NCBI RefSeq assembly: GCF_003469185.1
Contig: NZ_QSIL01000002.1
Coordinates: forward strand, 62,692 to 126,691
Direction: 5' to 3'
Length of the DNA stretch: 64,000 nt
Source: Collinsella sp. AM34-10
Lineage (GTDB): Bacteria; Actinomycetota; Coriobacteriia; Coriobacteriales; Coriobacteriaceae
How positions within the stretch are numbered: the stretch's first letter is position 1; every line of letters begins with the position of its first letter. The notes below the pieces were generated by a model. The model saw only the letters and a list, made by a program, of their open reading frames with translations, ran no database searches and was not told the DNA's origin. Below are positions 30,822 to 39,060 of the stretch, one piece after another. The translations under genes and the position numbers were made by a program.

Positions 30822-31445
30822 ATGAGCGATCTGGAGAATAAGAAGAATCCTGTGGTCATTACCATCGCGCGCGACTTTGGCGCCGAGGGCCACGAGATTG
30901 GTCGCATGCTTGCCGACGAGTTGGGGATTCCGCTGTATGACAACGAGCTGCTGGTGCGTGCGTCGCTGCGCACGGGCGAGTCGCTCGATAAGATGGCCGC
31001 CTACGACGAGCGTCTGGCTGTGGAGAACATGGCGTTCCTGCCCGACCGCTACGATGCGCGTTCGTACTCGGATAAGTTGTTCCAAAAGATGAGCCAGGTG
31101 ATCTTGGACCTGGGCGAGACCGAGAGCTGCATTATCGAGGGTCGTCTGTCCGATTATCTGCTGCGCAATAATCCCAACCATATTGCCGTGCTGGTGACCG
31201 CCCCCTTTGAGGACCGCGTCGAGATTGTCCGCAAGAAGCGTGGCCTTAATAAAAAGAAAGGCGCCAAGCTGGTCAAGCAGCAACAGAAGGCGCGCGAGGC
31301 GTTCTACAAGCGCTACAGCGCCGGAAAGTGGAAGATGACGAGCGGTAAAGACATCGTCGTCAACCGCGCCAAGCTGGGCCGCGAAGGCTGCAAAGACGTC
31401 ATAGCCGCTGCCTACCGCTACAAAGTGGCTCAACTCGAAGGCTAA
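30822..31445 (+). CDS. Cytidylate-kinase-like family protein
   Basis: 207 residues. VVITIARDFGAEGHEIGRMLADELGIPLYDNELL is the typical start of the cytidylate-kinase-like P-loop family (PF13189 type), with a modified P-loop GAEGHEIGR. The middle part shows CIIEGRLSDYLL and a basic LID-like region. It probably phosphorylates a nucleotide or small molecule, but the substrate is unknown and it is not the canonical Cmk. Confidence 0.82.
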   Translation: MSDLENKKNPVVITIARDFGAEGHEIGRMLADELGIPLYDNELLVRASLRTGESLDKMAAYDERLAVENMAFLPDRYDARSYSDKLFQKMSQVILDLGETESCIIEGRLSDYLLRNNPNHIAVLVTAPFEDRVEIVRKKRGLNKKKGAKLVKQQQKAREAFYKRYSAGKWKMTSGKDIVVNRAKLGREGCKDVIAAAYRYKVAQLEG

Positions 31446-31451
31446 CCGACC

Positions 31452-31494
31452 AAAAACCACCACAAAGGGTACAGGCACCTTTGTGGTGGTTTTT
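31452..31494 (+). terminator. Terminator after the cytidylate-kinase-like gene
   Basis: Perfect 17-bp stem (31452-31468 with 31478-31494) made of AAAAACCACCACAAAGG and its complement, followed by GTTTTA. The loop carries the CAGGCA core common to REP-like motifs in this window. Confidence 0.85.
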
Positions 31495-31550
31495 GTTTTA
31501 GGCCGAGGGGAAGGCCTTGGCGGCAGTGCCTATCCTCGGCTTTTGCATAG

Positions 31551-31766
31551 TCTCGATCTGTAACACCAAGCCAGCGAAAATGGCTCTAACTGTTACAGAT
31601 TGAGATGAACCGTTCGGCCGTCAGCCCAACGTCTTGATCTGTAACACCAGGCGGCATATTTGGTCTCTAACTGTTACAGATTGAGATGCAGCGTGGGCGG
31701 CCGGCACAATATCTCGATCTGTAACAACTGCAGGGCTCAACGGACTCCAGCTGTTACAGATTGAGA
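31551..31766. repeat. Palindromic-unit array A (3 units, 80-81 bp period)
   Basis: Units 31551-31605, 31632-31686 and 31712-31766 are each 55 bp. Each has a left arm like TCTCGATCTGTAACA, a 25-nt variable centre and a right arm TGTTACAGATTGAGA. Spacers are 26 and 25 nt. The same unit forms a six-copy array at 54.7-55.1 kb. Confidence 0.9.
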
Positions 31767-31784
31767 CAAAACGACCGGGCAAGT

Positions 31785-31828
31785 CCCCAACCACCACAAA
31801 GGTGCCTGCCCCATCGTGGTGGTTGGGG
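31785..31828. repeat. REP-like palindrome with CCACCACAAAGGTGCCTG core
   Basis: 13-bp perfect stem CCCCAACCACCAC/GTGGTGGTTGGGG (31785-31797 with 31816-31828). The centre repeats the sequence found in the hairpin at 31452-31494. Confidence 0.6.
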
Positions 31829-31843
31829 CGGCCGGCATAGAAA

Positions 31844-31879
31844 AAAGTCCCCGCCGGGCGTGTGCTCGACGGGGACTTT
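31844..31879 (-). terminator. Terminator of the nfnAB operon
   Basis: 13-bp stem with one wobble (31844-31856 with 31867-31879). Read on the minus strand it is followed by TTTTTT, 28 bp beyond the nfnB stop. Confidence 0.85.
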
Positions 31880-31907
31880 GCCGTTTGATGGCTAGCGCTG
31901 TAGGTGA

Positions 31908-33317
31908 TTACTCGCCCAGCAGGCTCTTGGTGATGGAAGCGGCGGCCTTCTTGCCGGCGCCCATCGCCAGAATGACCGTAGCGGCACCGGTGACGATGTC
32001 GCCGCCGGCCCAGATGCGGGGGTCGGTGGTCTGGCCGGTCTCCTCGTCGGCGACGATGTAGCCCCACTTGTTGAGCTCCATCTTGCCGCCGATCTTGGCA
32101 GCGAAGGGGTTGGCGTTGGTGCCGATAGCCGAGATCGCGACGTCGCAGGGGATCTCCTCGATGGCGCCCTCGATGGGCACCGGGCGACGACGGCCGGACT
32201 CGTCAGGCTCGCCGAGCTCCATCTTCTGGACCTTGACGGCGCACACGGAGCCGTCCTCGCCAGCGACAAACTCGAGCGGGGAGACGAGCGGCAGAACCTC
32301 GACGCCCTCGGCCTTGGCGTGGTGCAGCTCGGCGCGACGGCAGGGCATCTCGTCCTCGGTACGACGGTAGGCGATGATGGCGTGCTCGGCGCCCAGGCGC
32401 TTGGCGGTACGGACGGCGTCCATAGCCACGTTGCCGCCACCAAAGACGACGACGTTCTTGCCGTGCTTGGTGGGGGTGTCGTACTCGGGGAACTTGTTGG
32501 CCTTCATCAGGTTCACGCGGGTGAGGTACTCGTTAGCGAAGAAGACGTTGGGCAGGTTCTCGCCGGGGACGTTGAGGAACTTGGGCAGGCCGGCGCCGGT
32601 CGCCACGTAGATGGCGTCGAAGCCCTGCTCGAACAGCTCCTCGGCCGTGGCCATGTTGCCCACGACGGAGTTGTACTCAAACTTGACGCCCATGTCCTCC
32701 AGGCCGTCAATCTCGCGCTTGACGACTGCCTTGGGCAGACGGAACTCGGGGATGCCGTAGACCAGCACGCCGCCGCCGGTGAAGAAGGCCTCGAAGACGG
32801 TGACGTCAAAGCCGTTGCGGGCGAGCTCGCCGGCGCAGGTGATGCCGGACGGGCCAGAGCCGACGACGGCGACCTTCTTGCCGTTCTTGGGAGCCATCTT
32901 GGGCGTGGAGGCGAGCTCGGGGCGGTCGCCCAGGAAGCGCTCGAGCTGGCCGATGGCCACGGGCTCGGTCTTCTTGCCACGGATGCACTTGCCCTCGCAC
33001 TGGTTCTCCTGCGGGCAGACGCGGCCGCAGATGGCGGGAAGCATGGAGTCCTCGCGGATGGTATCGAGAGCGCCGCCGAAGTCCTTCGCGCGGATCTGCT
33101 CGATAAAGCGGGGGATGTTGATGTTGACGGGGCAGCCCTCAACACAGAACGGCTTCTTGCAGTTGAGGCAGCGCTCGGCCTCAGCCAGCGCCATCTCCTC
33201 GGTGAAGCCCTTGTCGACGGGGCGGAAGTCGCAGGCGCGCTCGGCAGCCGGCTCCTCGTTATCGGGGGTGCGGGGCGACTTCATATCGGCAACGAAACGA
33301 CCGTTAACTAGTGGCAT
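31908..33317 (-). CDS. nfnB: NADH-dependent ferredoxin:NADP oxidoreductase, large subunit (GltD/NfnB type)
   Basis: 469 residues. The N-terminus has two Cys clusters for [4Fe-4S] (CLNCKKPFCVEGCP; ICGRVCPQENQCEGKC). The FAD site is VAVVGSGPSGITCAGELA, the NADP-type site is VVFGGGNVAMDAVRTAKRLGA, and the C-terminal flavin block is GDIVTGAATVILAMGAGKKAA. Alone it would be called glutamate synthase small subunit, but no GOGAT large subunit is present and an NfnA-type gene overlaps it, which supports the electron-bifurcating transhydrogenase NfnAB. Confidence 0.88.
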   Translation of the reverse strand: MPLVNGRFVADMKSPRTPDNEEPAAERACDFRPVDKGFTEEMALAEAERCLNCKKPFCVEGCPVNINIPRFIEQIRAKDFGGALDTIREDSMLPAICGRVCPQENQCEGKCIRGKKTEPVAIGQLERFLGDRPELASTPKMAPKNGKKVAVVGSGPSGITCAGELARNGFDVTVFEAFFTGGGVLVYGIPEFRLPKAVVKREIDGLEDMGVKFEYNSVVGNMATAEELFEQGFDAIYVATGAGLPKFLNVPGENLPNVFFANEYLTRVNLMKANKFPEYDTPTKHGKNVVVFGGGNVAMDAVRTAKRLGAEHAIIAYRRTEDEMPCRRAELHHAKAEGVEVLPLVSPLEFVAGEDGSVCAVKVQKMELGEPDESGRRRPVPIEGAIEEIPCDVAISAIGTNANPFAAKIGGKMELNKWGYIVADEETGQTTDPRIWAGGDIVTGAATVILAMGAGKKAAASITKSLLGE

Positions 33318-34147
33318 GCGCAGCTCTTTTCCTCATAGGCCTTGAGGGACTCGCCCTCTTCGGAACGGTAAGCGGCCTGGCGGGCACGAAGGTCATCCCA
33401 GTCGACCAGGGTGGCATCGAAGTCGGGGCCGTCGACGCAAGCGAACTTGGTCACGCCGCCCACCTCGACGCGGCAGCAGCCGCACATGCCGGTGCCGTCA
33501 ACCATGATGGGGTTGAGCGACGCTGTGATGGGGGTGTCGTACTTCTGGGCGGTGAGGGTCGAGAACTTCATCATCGGAACGGGGCCGACGCAGAAGACCT
33601 GGCTCACGGCCTTGTCCTGCAGCAGGCGCTCCAGCGGAGCGGTGACAACGCCCTGCTCGCCGTAGGAGCCGTCGTCAGTGGTGATGTGGATGTGGTCCTC
33701 GTCGAGGAGCTCGCGGAACTGGTCCTCCATGAGCAGGAGGTCCTTGGTGCGGGCGCCCATGATGGCGTGCACCTCGTGACCGGTCTCGACCAGATGCTTG
33801 GCGACCGGGAAGGCAATTGCCAGACCGACGCCGCCGCCAATGACGGCGCAGGGGCCCTCGGCCATCTCGGTGGGAACGCCCAGCGGGCCCACGACGTCGC
33901 GCAGCGACTCGCCGGCCTCGTAGGTGGAAAGCATCTCGGTGGTCTTGCCGATCACCATAAAGATGAACTCGACCCAACCCTCGTCACCGTTCCAGCCAGC
34001 CAGGGTAAACGGGACACGCTCGCCCGTCTCGTTGGCGCGAACCATGAGGAACTGTCCAGCGTGCGCATGCTTGGCGATTGCGGGCGCCTCGATGCGGAAC
34101 TTGAACACCTTCTCCGAGAACTGCGTCTTCTCCAGGATCTTATACAT
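33308..34147 (-). CDS. nfnA: NADH-dependent ferredoxin:NADP oxidoreductase, small subunit (NfnA type)
   Basis: 279 residues of the ferredoxin-NADP reductase family (PyrK/SudB-like). FAD-binding RVPFTLAGW, nucleotide-binding AVIGGGVGLAIAFPVAKHL, and a C-terminal [2Fe-2S] motif GTGMCGCCRV...FACVDGPDF. It starts the operon, and its 3' end overlaps nfnB by 10 nt. Together they would couple NADH and reduced ferredoxin to NADPH production. Confidence 0.88.
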   Translation of the reverse strand: MYKILEKTQFSEKVFKFRIEAPAIAKHAHAGQFLMVRANETGERVPFTLAGWNGDEGWVEFIFMVIGKTTEMLSTYEAGESLRDVVGPLGVPTEMAEGPCAVIGGGVGLAIAFPVAKHLVETGHEVHAIMGARTKDLLLMEDQFRELLDEDHIHITTDDGSYGEQGVVTAPLERLLQDKAVSQVFCVGPVPMMKFSTLTAQKYDTPITASLNPIMVDGTGMCGCCRVEVGGVTKFACVDGPDFDATLVDWDDLRARQAAYRSEEGESLKAYEEKSCACH

Positions 34148-34304
34148 AGAACCCCTCTCTTGTTAGGGCGGCCGAACCGTGCCTCCACGGAAATGGACGG
34201 CAGCCCGAATAAAACCGTACGCGCACAGGCGTTGTGCAGACATACGGTGCAAATTATACCCTCATGGACATGTCACTTACGTGTGTCTTCGGCGGTTGGG
34301 AAAA

Positions 34305-34348
34305 GTGACCTGCCAAAAAGGGACAGGTTTATTTTGGTCGGTTTTATC
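34305..34348 (+). repeat. Dispersed palindromic element, copy 2
   Basis: GTGACCTGCC followed by AGGGACAGGTTTATTTTGG and a TCGGTTTTATC end (34319-34348). Same family as the elements at 22034 and 34467, lying in inverted orientation to the latter. Confidence 0.75.
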
Positions 34349-34360
34349 AGGCAAAACGGC

Positions 34361-34402
34361 AAAGGGGGCCGGCCTCAGGTTGTGATGAGGCCGGCCCCCT
34401 TT
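34361..34402. terminator. 17-bp hairpin downstream of pth
   Basis: Perfect stem AAAGGGGGCCGGCCTCA (34361-34377) with 34386-34402, 8-nt loop. T-rich flanks lie on both sides, modest on the minus strand. It sits between the inverted copies 2 and 3 of the GGGACAGG family and is the likely terminator of pth. Confidence 0.65.
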
Positions 34403-34466
34403 GGGGCGCTATGTGTGTATGGCAGTGCGGGGTTTATTTCGATGTGGCCACCGGGGCGTTTTCGTA

Positions 34467-34511
34467 GATAAAACCCGCCAAAATAAACCTGTCCCTAAAT
34501 AGTAGGTTTTA
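34467..34511 (-). repeat. Dispersed palindromic element, copy 3
   Basis: On the minus strand it reads TAAAACCTACTATTT followed by AGGGACAGGTTTATTTTGG and GCGGGTTTTATC. Its first three bases are the pth stop codon, as copy 1 is for purF. With copy 2 it forms a 30-bp inverted repeat (2 mismatches) bounding a 178-bp segment. Confidence 0.75.
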
Positions 34512-35138
34512 GTGCTTGCCGTTGGCGGAGGCGGCACCGTTGACGTGGTCGCGGGCATAGATCACGCTGTGGACGATGGCCAGACCGGCGGCATCTGCGG
34601 CGCGGGCGCAGGTGTCCTGGAAGTCCTCGGCCTCGCGGGCGCGCAGCTGCTTGAGCACATAGTCGGCGACGGCCATCTTACCGGGAGGGTTGCCGATGCC
34701 GGTGCGGATACGGCTAAAGTCGCGGCTGCCCATCTTGTCGATGATGGAGCGCAGGCCGTTGTGGCCAGCATGGCCACCGCCTACCTTGACGCGCACGTCA
34801 CCGGCGGGAATGTCGAGCTCGTCGTGAATCACGAGCAGCTCCTCGGCCTTGATCTTGTACTCGCGGCAGAGCTTGGAGATGGGGCCGCCCGAGGTGTTCA
34901 TGTACGACTGCGGCTTGACCAGCACAATCTGGCGCTTGCCGCCTTCTTCCTCGGCATCTTTGATATTGATGAGCGCGACCTCGGCGCCGGCCTGGTTTTT
35001 CCAGTACGTGACGCCGGCCTGACGGGCCAGCTCGTCGATCGCCTTAAAGCCGGCGTTGTGGCGGGTCTCGGCATATTCCTCGCCTGGATTGCCAAGTCCG
35101 GCAACCATGCGAATCTTAAGCGGCTGTGCAGCTGCCAT
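34509..35138 (-). CDS. pth: Peptidyl-tRNA hydrolase
   Basis: 209 residues. Recycles tRNA by hydrolysing peptidyl-tRNA. MVAGLGNPGEEYAETRHNAG contains the catalytic His (His27), and the GNPG, KPQSYMNTSG and GGHAGHNGLRSI blocks are typical. ATG 35138 is chosen because GGAAGGAC precedes it; an upstream in-frame start lacks a ribosome-binding site. Confidence 0.96.
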   Translation of the reverse strand: MAAAQPLKIRMVAGLGNPGEEYAETRHNAGFKAIDELARQAGVTYWKNQAGAEVALINIKDAEEEGGKRQIVLVKPQSYMNTSGGPISKLCREYKIKAEELLVIHDELDIPAGDVRVKVGGGHAGHNGLRSIIDKMGSRDFSRIRTGIGNPPGKMAVADYVLKQLRAREAEDFQDTCARAADAAGLAIVHSVIYARDHVNGAASANGKH

Positions 35139-35253
35139 ATTTGTCCTTCCGTTACACAAATAGTTCAATCAACGACAAAGGCTACCACGCCCGCCGAAGG
35201 CGAGGAAAGGTTGCAGCAAAGTCATTTCAGAAAACAGCTGCCCCGAGACAGCA

Positions 35254-35358
35254 GGAAGCCCCGGACACGCCGGGAGGGGTTATCAAAGCGAACATCCCGC
35301 AGCCGCAAAGCGGCGAGGACGTTCGCGTGATAACCCCGCAGGCGTGTCCGGGGCTTCC
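35254..35358. repeat. 105-bp multi-stem cruciform between prs and pth
   Basis: Outer 18-bp perfect stem (35254-35271 with 35341-35358), then GGGGTTATCA/TGATAACCCC (35276-35285 with 35328-35337), GCGAAC/GTTCGC (35288-35293 with 35321-35326), and an apical GCCGC-AAA-GCGGC (35302-35314). It lies directly after prs on its strand. It could be an RNA structure, a terminator or a palindromic mobile element. Confidence 0.8.
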
Positions 35359-35381
35359 GGAGGGATGCGAGGGTCGAGCGA

Positions 35382-36368
35382 CTACAGCGCGAAGTCGCCG
35401 CCGACGAGCGTGGAGACGGGCTCCTCGTGGTAAACGGCGGAGATTGCCTGAGCGAACTCCTCGGCGACCGAGATGGTCTTGATCTTGCCGCCGACCTCGA
35501 CGGGGATGGCGTCGGTGACGACGCACTCGACGATGGGGGCGTCGTTCAGGCGCTCGATGGCTGGGCCGGAGAAGATGCCGTGGGTGGCGCAGACGTAGAT
35601 GTCGCCGGCGCCCATAGCCTTAAGCTCCTTGACGTTGGCGCACAGGGTGCCAGCGGTGTCGATCATGTCGTCGTTGATGATGCAGGTCTTGCCCTTGATG
35701 TCACCGATGATGCCCATGACCTCGGCGGCGTTGTGGCGCGGACGGCCCTTGTGGGCGATGGCCAGGTCGCAGCCGAGCATGTCGGACAGCTTCTTGGCGG
35801 CCTTGGCGCGACCCACGTCGGGGGAGACGACAACCAGGTTGTCGGTGTCGAAGTGCATGTCGTTGTAGTACTGGCCAAACAGCGGCAGTGCGGACAGGTG
35901 GTTAACCGGGATATCGAAGAAGCCCTGGATCTGGCCCTGGTGCAGGTCGAGGGTGATAATGCGGTTGACGCCGGCGCGCTCGAGCAGGTTGGCGACGAGG
36001 CGGGCGGTGATGGGCTCGCGCGGGCCGGCCTTGCGGTCCTGGCGGGCATAGCCGTAGTGGGTGATAACGGCGGTGATGGAGCGGGCGGATGCGCGCTTGG
36101 CAGCGTCGGTGGCGATGAGCAGCTCCATGAGCATGTCGTTGACGTTGCCGCCGGCCACGGACTGAATCAGGAAGACGTCGGCGCCGCGGACGGTCTCGTC
36201 GTAGCGGGCGTAAATCTCACCATTGGCGAACTGCTTTAGCGTAAGGCCCGAAAGCTCGACCCCAAGGTACTCAGCAATCTTCTGAGCGAGGGGACGGTTG
36301 GAGGAACCGGAATACACGCGGATGGACTTGCGCATATTCTCCGACTTCTCGGGATCATTAATCGGCAT
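35382..36368 (-). CDS. prs: Ribose-phosphate pyrophosphokinase
   Basis: 328 residues, making PRPP from ribose-5-phosphate and ATP. Seen: IRVYSGSSNRPLAQKIAEYLG, the ITLDLHQGQIQGFFDIPV divalent-cation/ATP region, the VVVSPDVGRAKAAKKL block, and the PRPP loop CIINDDMIDTAGT. AAGGAGAAGGGTA precedes ATG 36368. Its product feeds purF and the purine genes in this window. Gene order glmU-prs-pth is widely conserved in Gram-positives. Confidence 0.96.
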   Translation of the reverse strand: MPINDPEKSENMRKSIRVYSGSSNRPLAQKIAEYLGVELSGLTLKQFANGEIYARYDETVRGADVFLIQSVAGGNVNDMLMELLIATDAAKRASARSITAVITHYGYARQDRKAGPREPITARLVANLLERAGVNRIITLDLHQGQIQGFFDIPVNHLSALPLFGQYYNDMHFDTDNLVVVSPDVGRAKAAKKLSDMLGCDLAIAHKGRPRHNAAEVMGIIGDIKGKTCIINDDMIDTAGTLCANVKELKAMGAGDIYVCATHGIFSGPAIERLNDAPIVECVVTDAIPVEVGGKIKTISVAEEFAQAISAVYHEEPVSTLVGGDFAL

Positions 36369-36511
36369 TACCCTTCTCCTTTATACATCGAATGCCATAT
36401 AGATGCCTTGTTGCATTGTAACCGCGCGGCGGGGTTTATCGGGTCCTGATAACGTCTTTACCGCCAACGGACACGAACCGACCACTCATCCGGTTGCGCA
36501 GGTCACGATAG

Positions 36512-36545
36512 AAAAAGGAGCCGCCCCCATGGAGCAGCTCCTTTT
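36512..36545 (-). terminator. Terminator after glmU
   Basis: 9-bp stem AAAAGGAGC/GCTCCTTTT (36513-36521 with 36537-36545). On the minus strand it is followed by TTTTTC. It would separate glmU from prs transcription. Confidence 0.6.
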
Positions 36546-36560
36546 GTGCTTGGTAAAACG

Positions 36561-37973
36561 TTATACCTCGTCGTCCTCGTGCAGGCGGCGGCGGTAATCG
36601 GCGGCCCAGCCCTCAATATTTACCTGACGGGCGCGGCCCAGACCGAGCGCGTCTGCCGGGACCGGCTCGGTGATGACGGAGCCAGCGGCCACGAGCGCGC
36701 CGTCGCCGATCTGGGCGGGCGCGACCATCATGGTGTCGGAGCCAATGAAGGCGTCCTTGCCGATGACGGTCTTGTGCTTGTGCACGCCATCGTAGTTGCA
36801 GGTGATGGAGCCCGCGCCCACGTTGACGCCGGAGCCCATGGTGGTGTCGCCGATGTAGGACAGGTGCGGCACCTTTGAGCCCTCGCCGATCGTGGACTTC
36901 TTGATCTCCACGTGCGTGCCGGCCTTGGATCCGTCGAGCATGTGGGTGCCCGGGCGCAGGTAGGCGCGCGGGCCGCAGTCGACGCCGTTCTCGATGACGG
37001 CCTCGATGGCGATGGTCTCGTCGATGACGCAGCCGCTGCCGACGGTGGTGTCGGTGAGGCGGCTGTTGGGGCCGAGCTGGCACTCCTCGCCCACGGTGAC
37101 GTGGCCGATCAGGTGCGTCTGCGGCCACACGACGGTATCGCGGCCGATAACGGCATCGGGGCCGATCCAGGCCTGCGTGGGGTCGATGAAGGTAACGCCC
37201 TCGGCCATCCAGTGCTCGTTGATGCGGTCGCGCGCGATGGCGGTGAGCTGTGCGAGCTGGATGCGGCTGTTGACGCCCAGGCCGTCGCGGTAGTCGTCGC
37301 AGTGGAAGATGGAGACAGCCTGGCCGTGGCCCTTGAGGATCTCGAGCATGTCGGGCAGATAGTACTCGGACTGCGCGTTGTCGTTGCCGATCTCGTTAAT
37401 GTGGGCGGCGAGCTGCGCGCCGTCAAAGGCGTAGCAGCCGGCGTTGCACTCCAGCAGCGTGGCGGCCTGCTCGGGCGTGCAGTCCTTCTGCTCGATGATG
37501 CGCTCGATCTGACCATCGGCGCCCAGCTTGATGCGGCCGTAGCCGAAAGGATCGGGCGGGGTCATGGTCATGACGGTGCAGGCGAGCTCGCCGGTGGCGA
37601 CGGTCTGTGCGAACTTGGCGACGGTGTCGGCGGTGATGAGCGGCAGGTCGCCGTTGAGCACGACGACGGGGCCTTGCGTGATGCCGCAGGCCTCGAGCGC
37701 GACCTTTACGGCGTGGCCGGTGCCCAGGCGCTCGGTCTGCTCGACGCACTCGACCTTGGTGGCGCTGTTGGCGTAGGCGCCGTCGATGAGGGCGCGCATC
37801 TCGTCGGCGTGGCTGCCGATGACGACCACGACGCGGCTGCAGCCGGCCTTGATGGTAGCGTCGACGATCCACTGGACCATGGGCTTACCCAGGATCTTGT
37901 GCGAAACCTTGCAGTGGTTCGACTTCATGCGGGTGCCCTCGCCGGCAGCGAGGATAATTGCGGTTGCGTCCAT
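36561..37973 (-). CDS. glmU: Bifunctional UDP-N-acetylglucosamine pyrophosphorylase / glucosamine-1-P acetyltransferase
   Basis: 470 residues. The N-terminal nucleotidyltransferase starts AIILAAGEGTRMKSNHCKVSHKILGKPM. The C-terminal half is a left-handed beta-helix of hexapeptides, with RPGTHMLDGSKAGTHVEIKKSTIG and the acetyltransferase block NYDGVHKHKTVIG. It makes UDP-GlcNAc for peptidoglycan. ATG 37973 is preceded by AGGAG; the long upstream in-frame extension is not used. Confidence 0.96.
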   Translation of the reverse strand: MDATAIILAAGEGTRMKSNHCKVSHKILGKPMVQWIVDATIKAGCSRVVVVIGSHADEMRALIDGAYANSATKVECVEQTERLGTGHAVKVALEACGITQGPVVVLNGDLPLITADTVAKFAQTVATGELACTVMTMTPPDPFGYGRIKLGADGQIERIIEQKDCTPEQAATLLECNAGCYAFDGAQLAAHINEIGNDNAQSEYYLPDMLEILKGHGQAVSIFHCDDYRDGLGVNSRIQLAQLTAIARDRINEHWMAEGVTFIDPTQAWIGPDAVIGRDTVVWPQTHLIGHVTVGEECQLGPNSRLTDTTVGSGCVIDETIAIEAVIENGVDCGPRAYLRPGTHMLDGSKAGTHVEIKKSTIGEGSKVPHLSYIGDTTMGSGVNVGAGSITCNYDGVHKHKTVIGKDAFIGSDTMMVAPAQIGDGALVAAGSVITEPVPADALGLGRARQVNIEGWAADYRRRLHEDDEV

Positions 37974-38172
37974 GTGATCTCCTGTTACGTTATAGAGACG
38001 TGTGTTTGGAAACGATACACGGCGCAATATGATACCGCAGGCATATGACGAGCGCGTAACGATTGGTTTGCGGCGGTTGAGGCTTGCGCCGCCGGCGTGG
38101 CGTTTGCACTGCGTGCGTGCGGCGTTGGCGGTGCTGTGGAGCTGTTGCTTGAGCGAGGGGACGGGGGTGCCC

Positions 38173-39060
38173 GTGGACAACATACGAGAGGAGTTTGGCG
38201 GCGAGCCCGTCGCGGCATTCTCGATGTCGCATCCGGCTGTGCCGGCACTCTATATAGTGCTGACGCTGGGGCTCACTATGTTCTCGATGCAGCCGGTACT
38301 GATTGCGCTGTCACTTGCGGGCGGGCTGGCGTATGGATTTGCGACGCGTGGGGCTGCCCGCACGCTGGGCGCGCTCCGCTGGCAGCTGCCGGTGATTTTG
38401 ATCGTCGCGGTGCTCAATCCGCTGTTTAGCGCCTCGGGCTCGACGGAGCTGTTCCGTATTGGCATGCGCGCGGTGTATCTGGAGAGCATGGTATACGGCC
38501 TGTGCATGGGCGGGCTGTTTGTGGCGAGCGTGCTGTGGTTTGAGGCCGCGGCGTCGATGCTCGAATACGACAAGGTGCTCGCGCTGCTGGGCAATGCCGC
38601 ACCGGTGATTGCGCTCATGATCTCGATGTGCATGCGGCTTATCCCGCAGTTTTTGCGCCGCGGCCGCACGGTACTGGCGGTGCAAGATGCGATTGACGTG
38701 CCGGGCCGCGCGCCGGCCGACCCCGTGCGCTCGCGCCTGCGGGCGTCGAGCGTGTTGATGGGCTGGGGCATGGAAGATTCGCTGGAGCGTGCGGACGCGA
38801 TGCGCTCGCGCGGGTGGGGTGCCGCGACGCGTCGTACGACGTATGCGCGGTATCGACTGGGGCGCAGCGACGTTGCCGCGCTGGCCGGGCTCGCACTGTT
38901 TGGTGCTGCCGCGGTGGCAGTGGCGTGGACCGCGACGACGCAGTATTCGTTTTATCCGCAGCTCTCGATGCCGGCGCCGTGGCCGGGCTATGTCGTGTAC
39001 GCTGCCTGGATGGTGCTGCCTTGCGCGTTTCATGCGATTGATGAGAAGAGGTTTGGCTGA
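38173..39060 (+). CDS. Energy-coupling factor transporter transmembrane protein (EcfT/CbiQ family)
   Basis: About 295 residues with 5-6 hydrophobic helices and the EcfT coupling motifs (ADAMRSRGWG, the second Ala-Arg-Gly box; the first is relaxed). It couples the ATPases to the S component. The start is uncertain: GTG 38173 after AGGGG is my choice; earlier in-frame starts exist from 38002 and ATG 38223 is a later option. Its stop overlaps the next gene's start by 1 bp (TGATG). Confidence 0.82.
   Translation: MDNIREEFGGEPVAAFSMSHPAVPALYIVLTLGLTMFSMQPVLIALSLAGGLAYGFATRGAARTLGALRWQLPVILIVAVLNPLFSASGSTELFRIGMRAVYLESMVYGLCMGGLFVASVLWFEAAASMLEYDKVLALLGNAAPVIALMISMCMRLIPQFLRRGRTVLAVQDAIDVPGRAPADPVRSRLRASSVLMGWGMEDSLERADAMRSRGWGAATRRTTYARYRLGRSDVAALAGLALFGAAAVAVAWTATTQYSFYPQLSMPAPWPGYVVYAAWMVLPCAFHAIDEKRFG

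Noticed and set aside
32319..33311. 330-codon open frame on the plus strand over nfnB
   Set aside because: Gly/Ala/Leu/Val/Asp-rich shadow typical of the antisense frame of G+C-rich genes; nfnB is certain on the other strand.
31908..33317. Glutamate synthase small subunit (gltD)
   Set aside because: No large GOGAT subunit is present and an overlapping NfnA-type gene points to NfnAB; kept only as an alternative.
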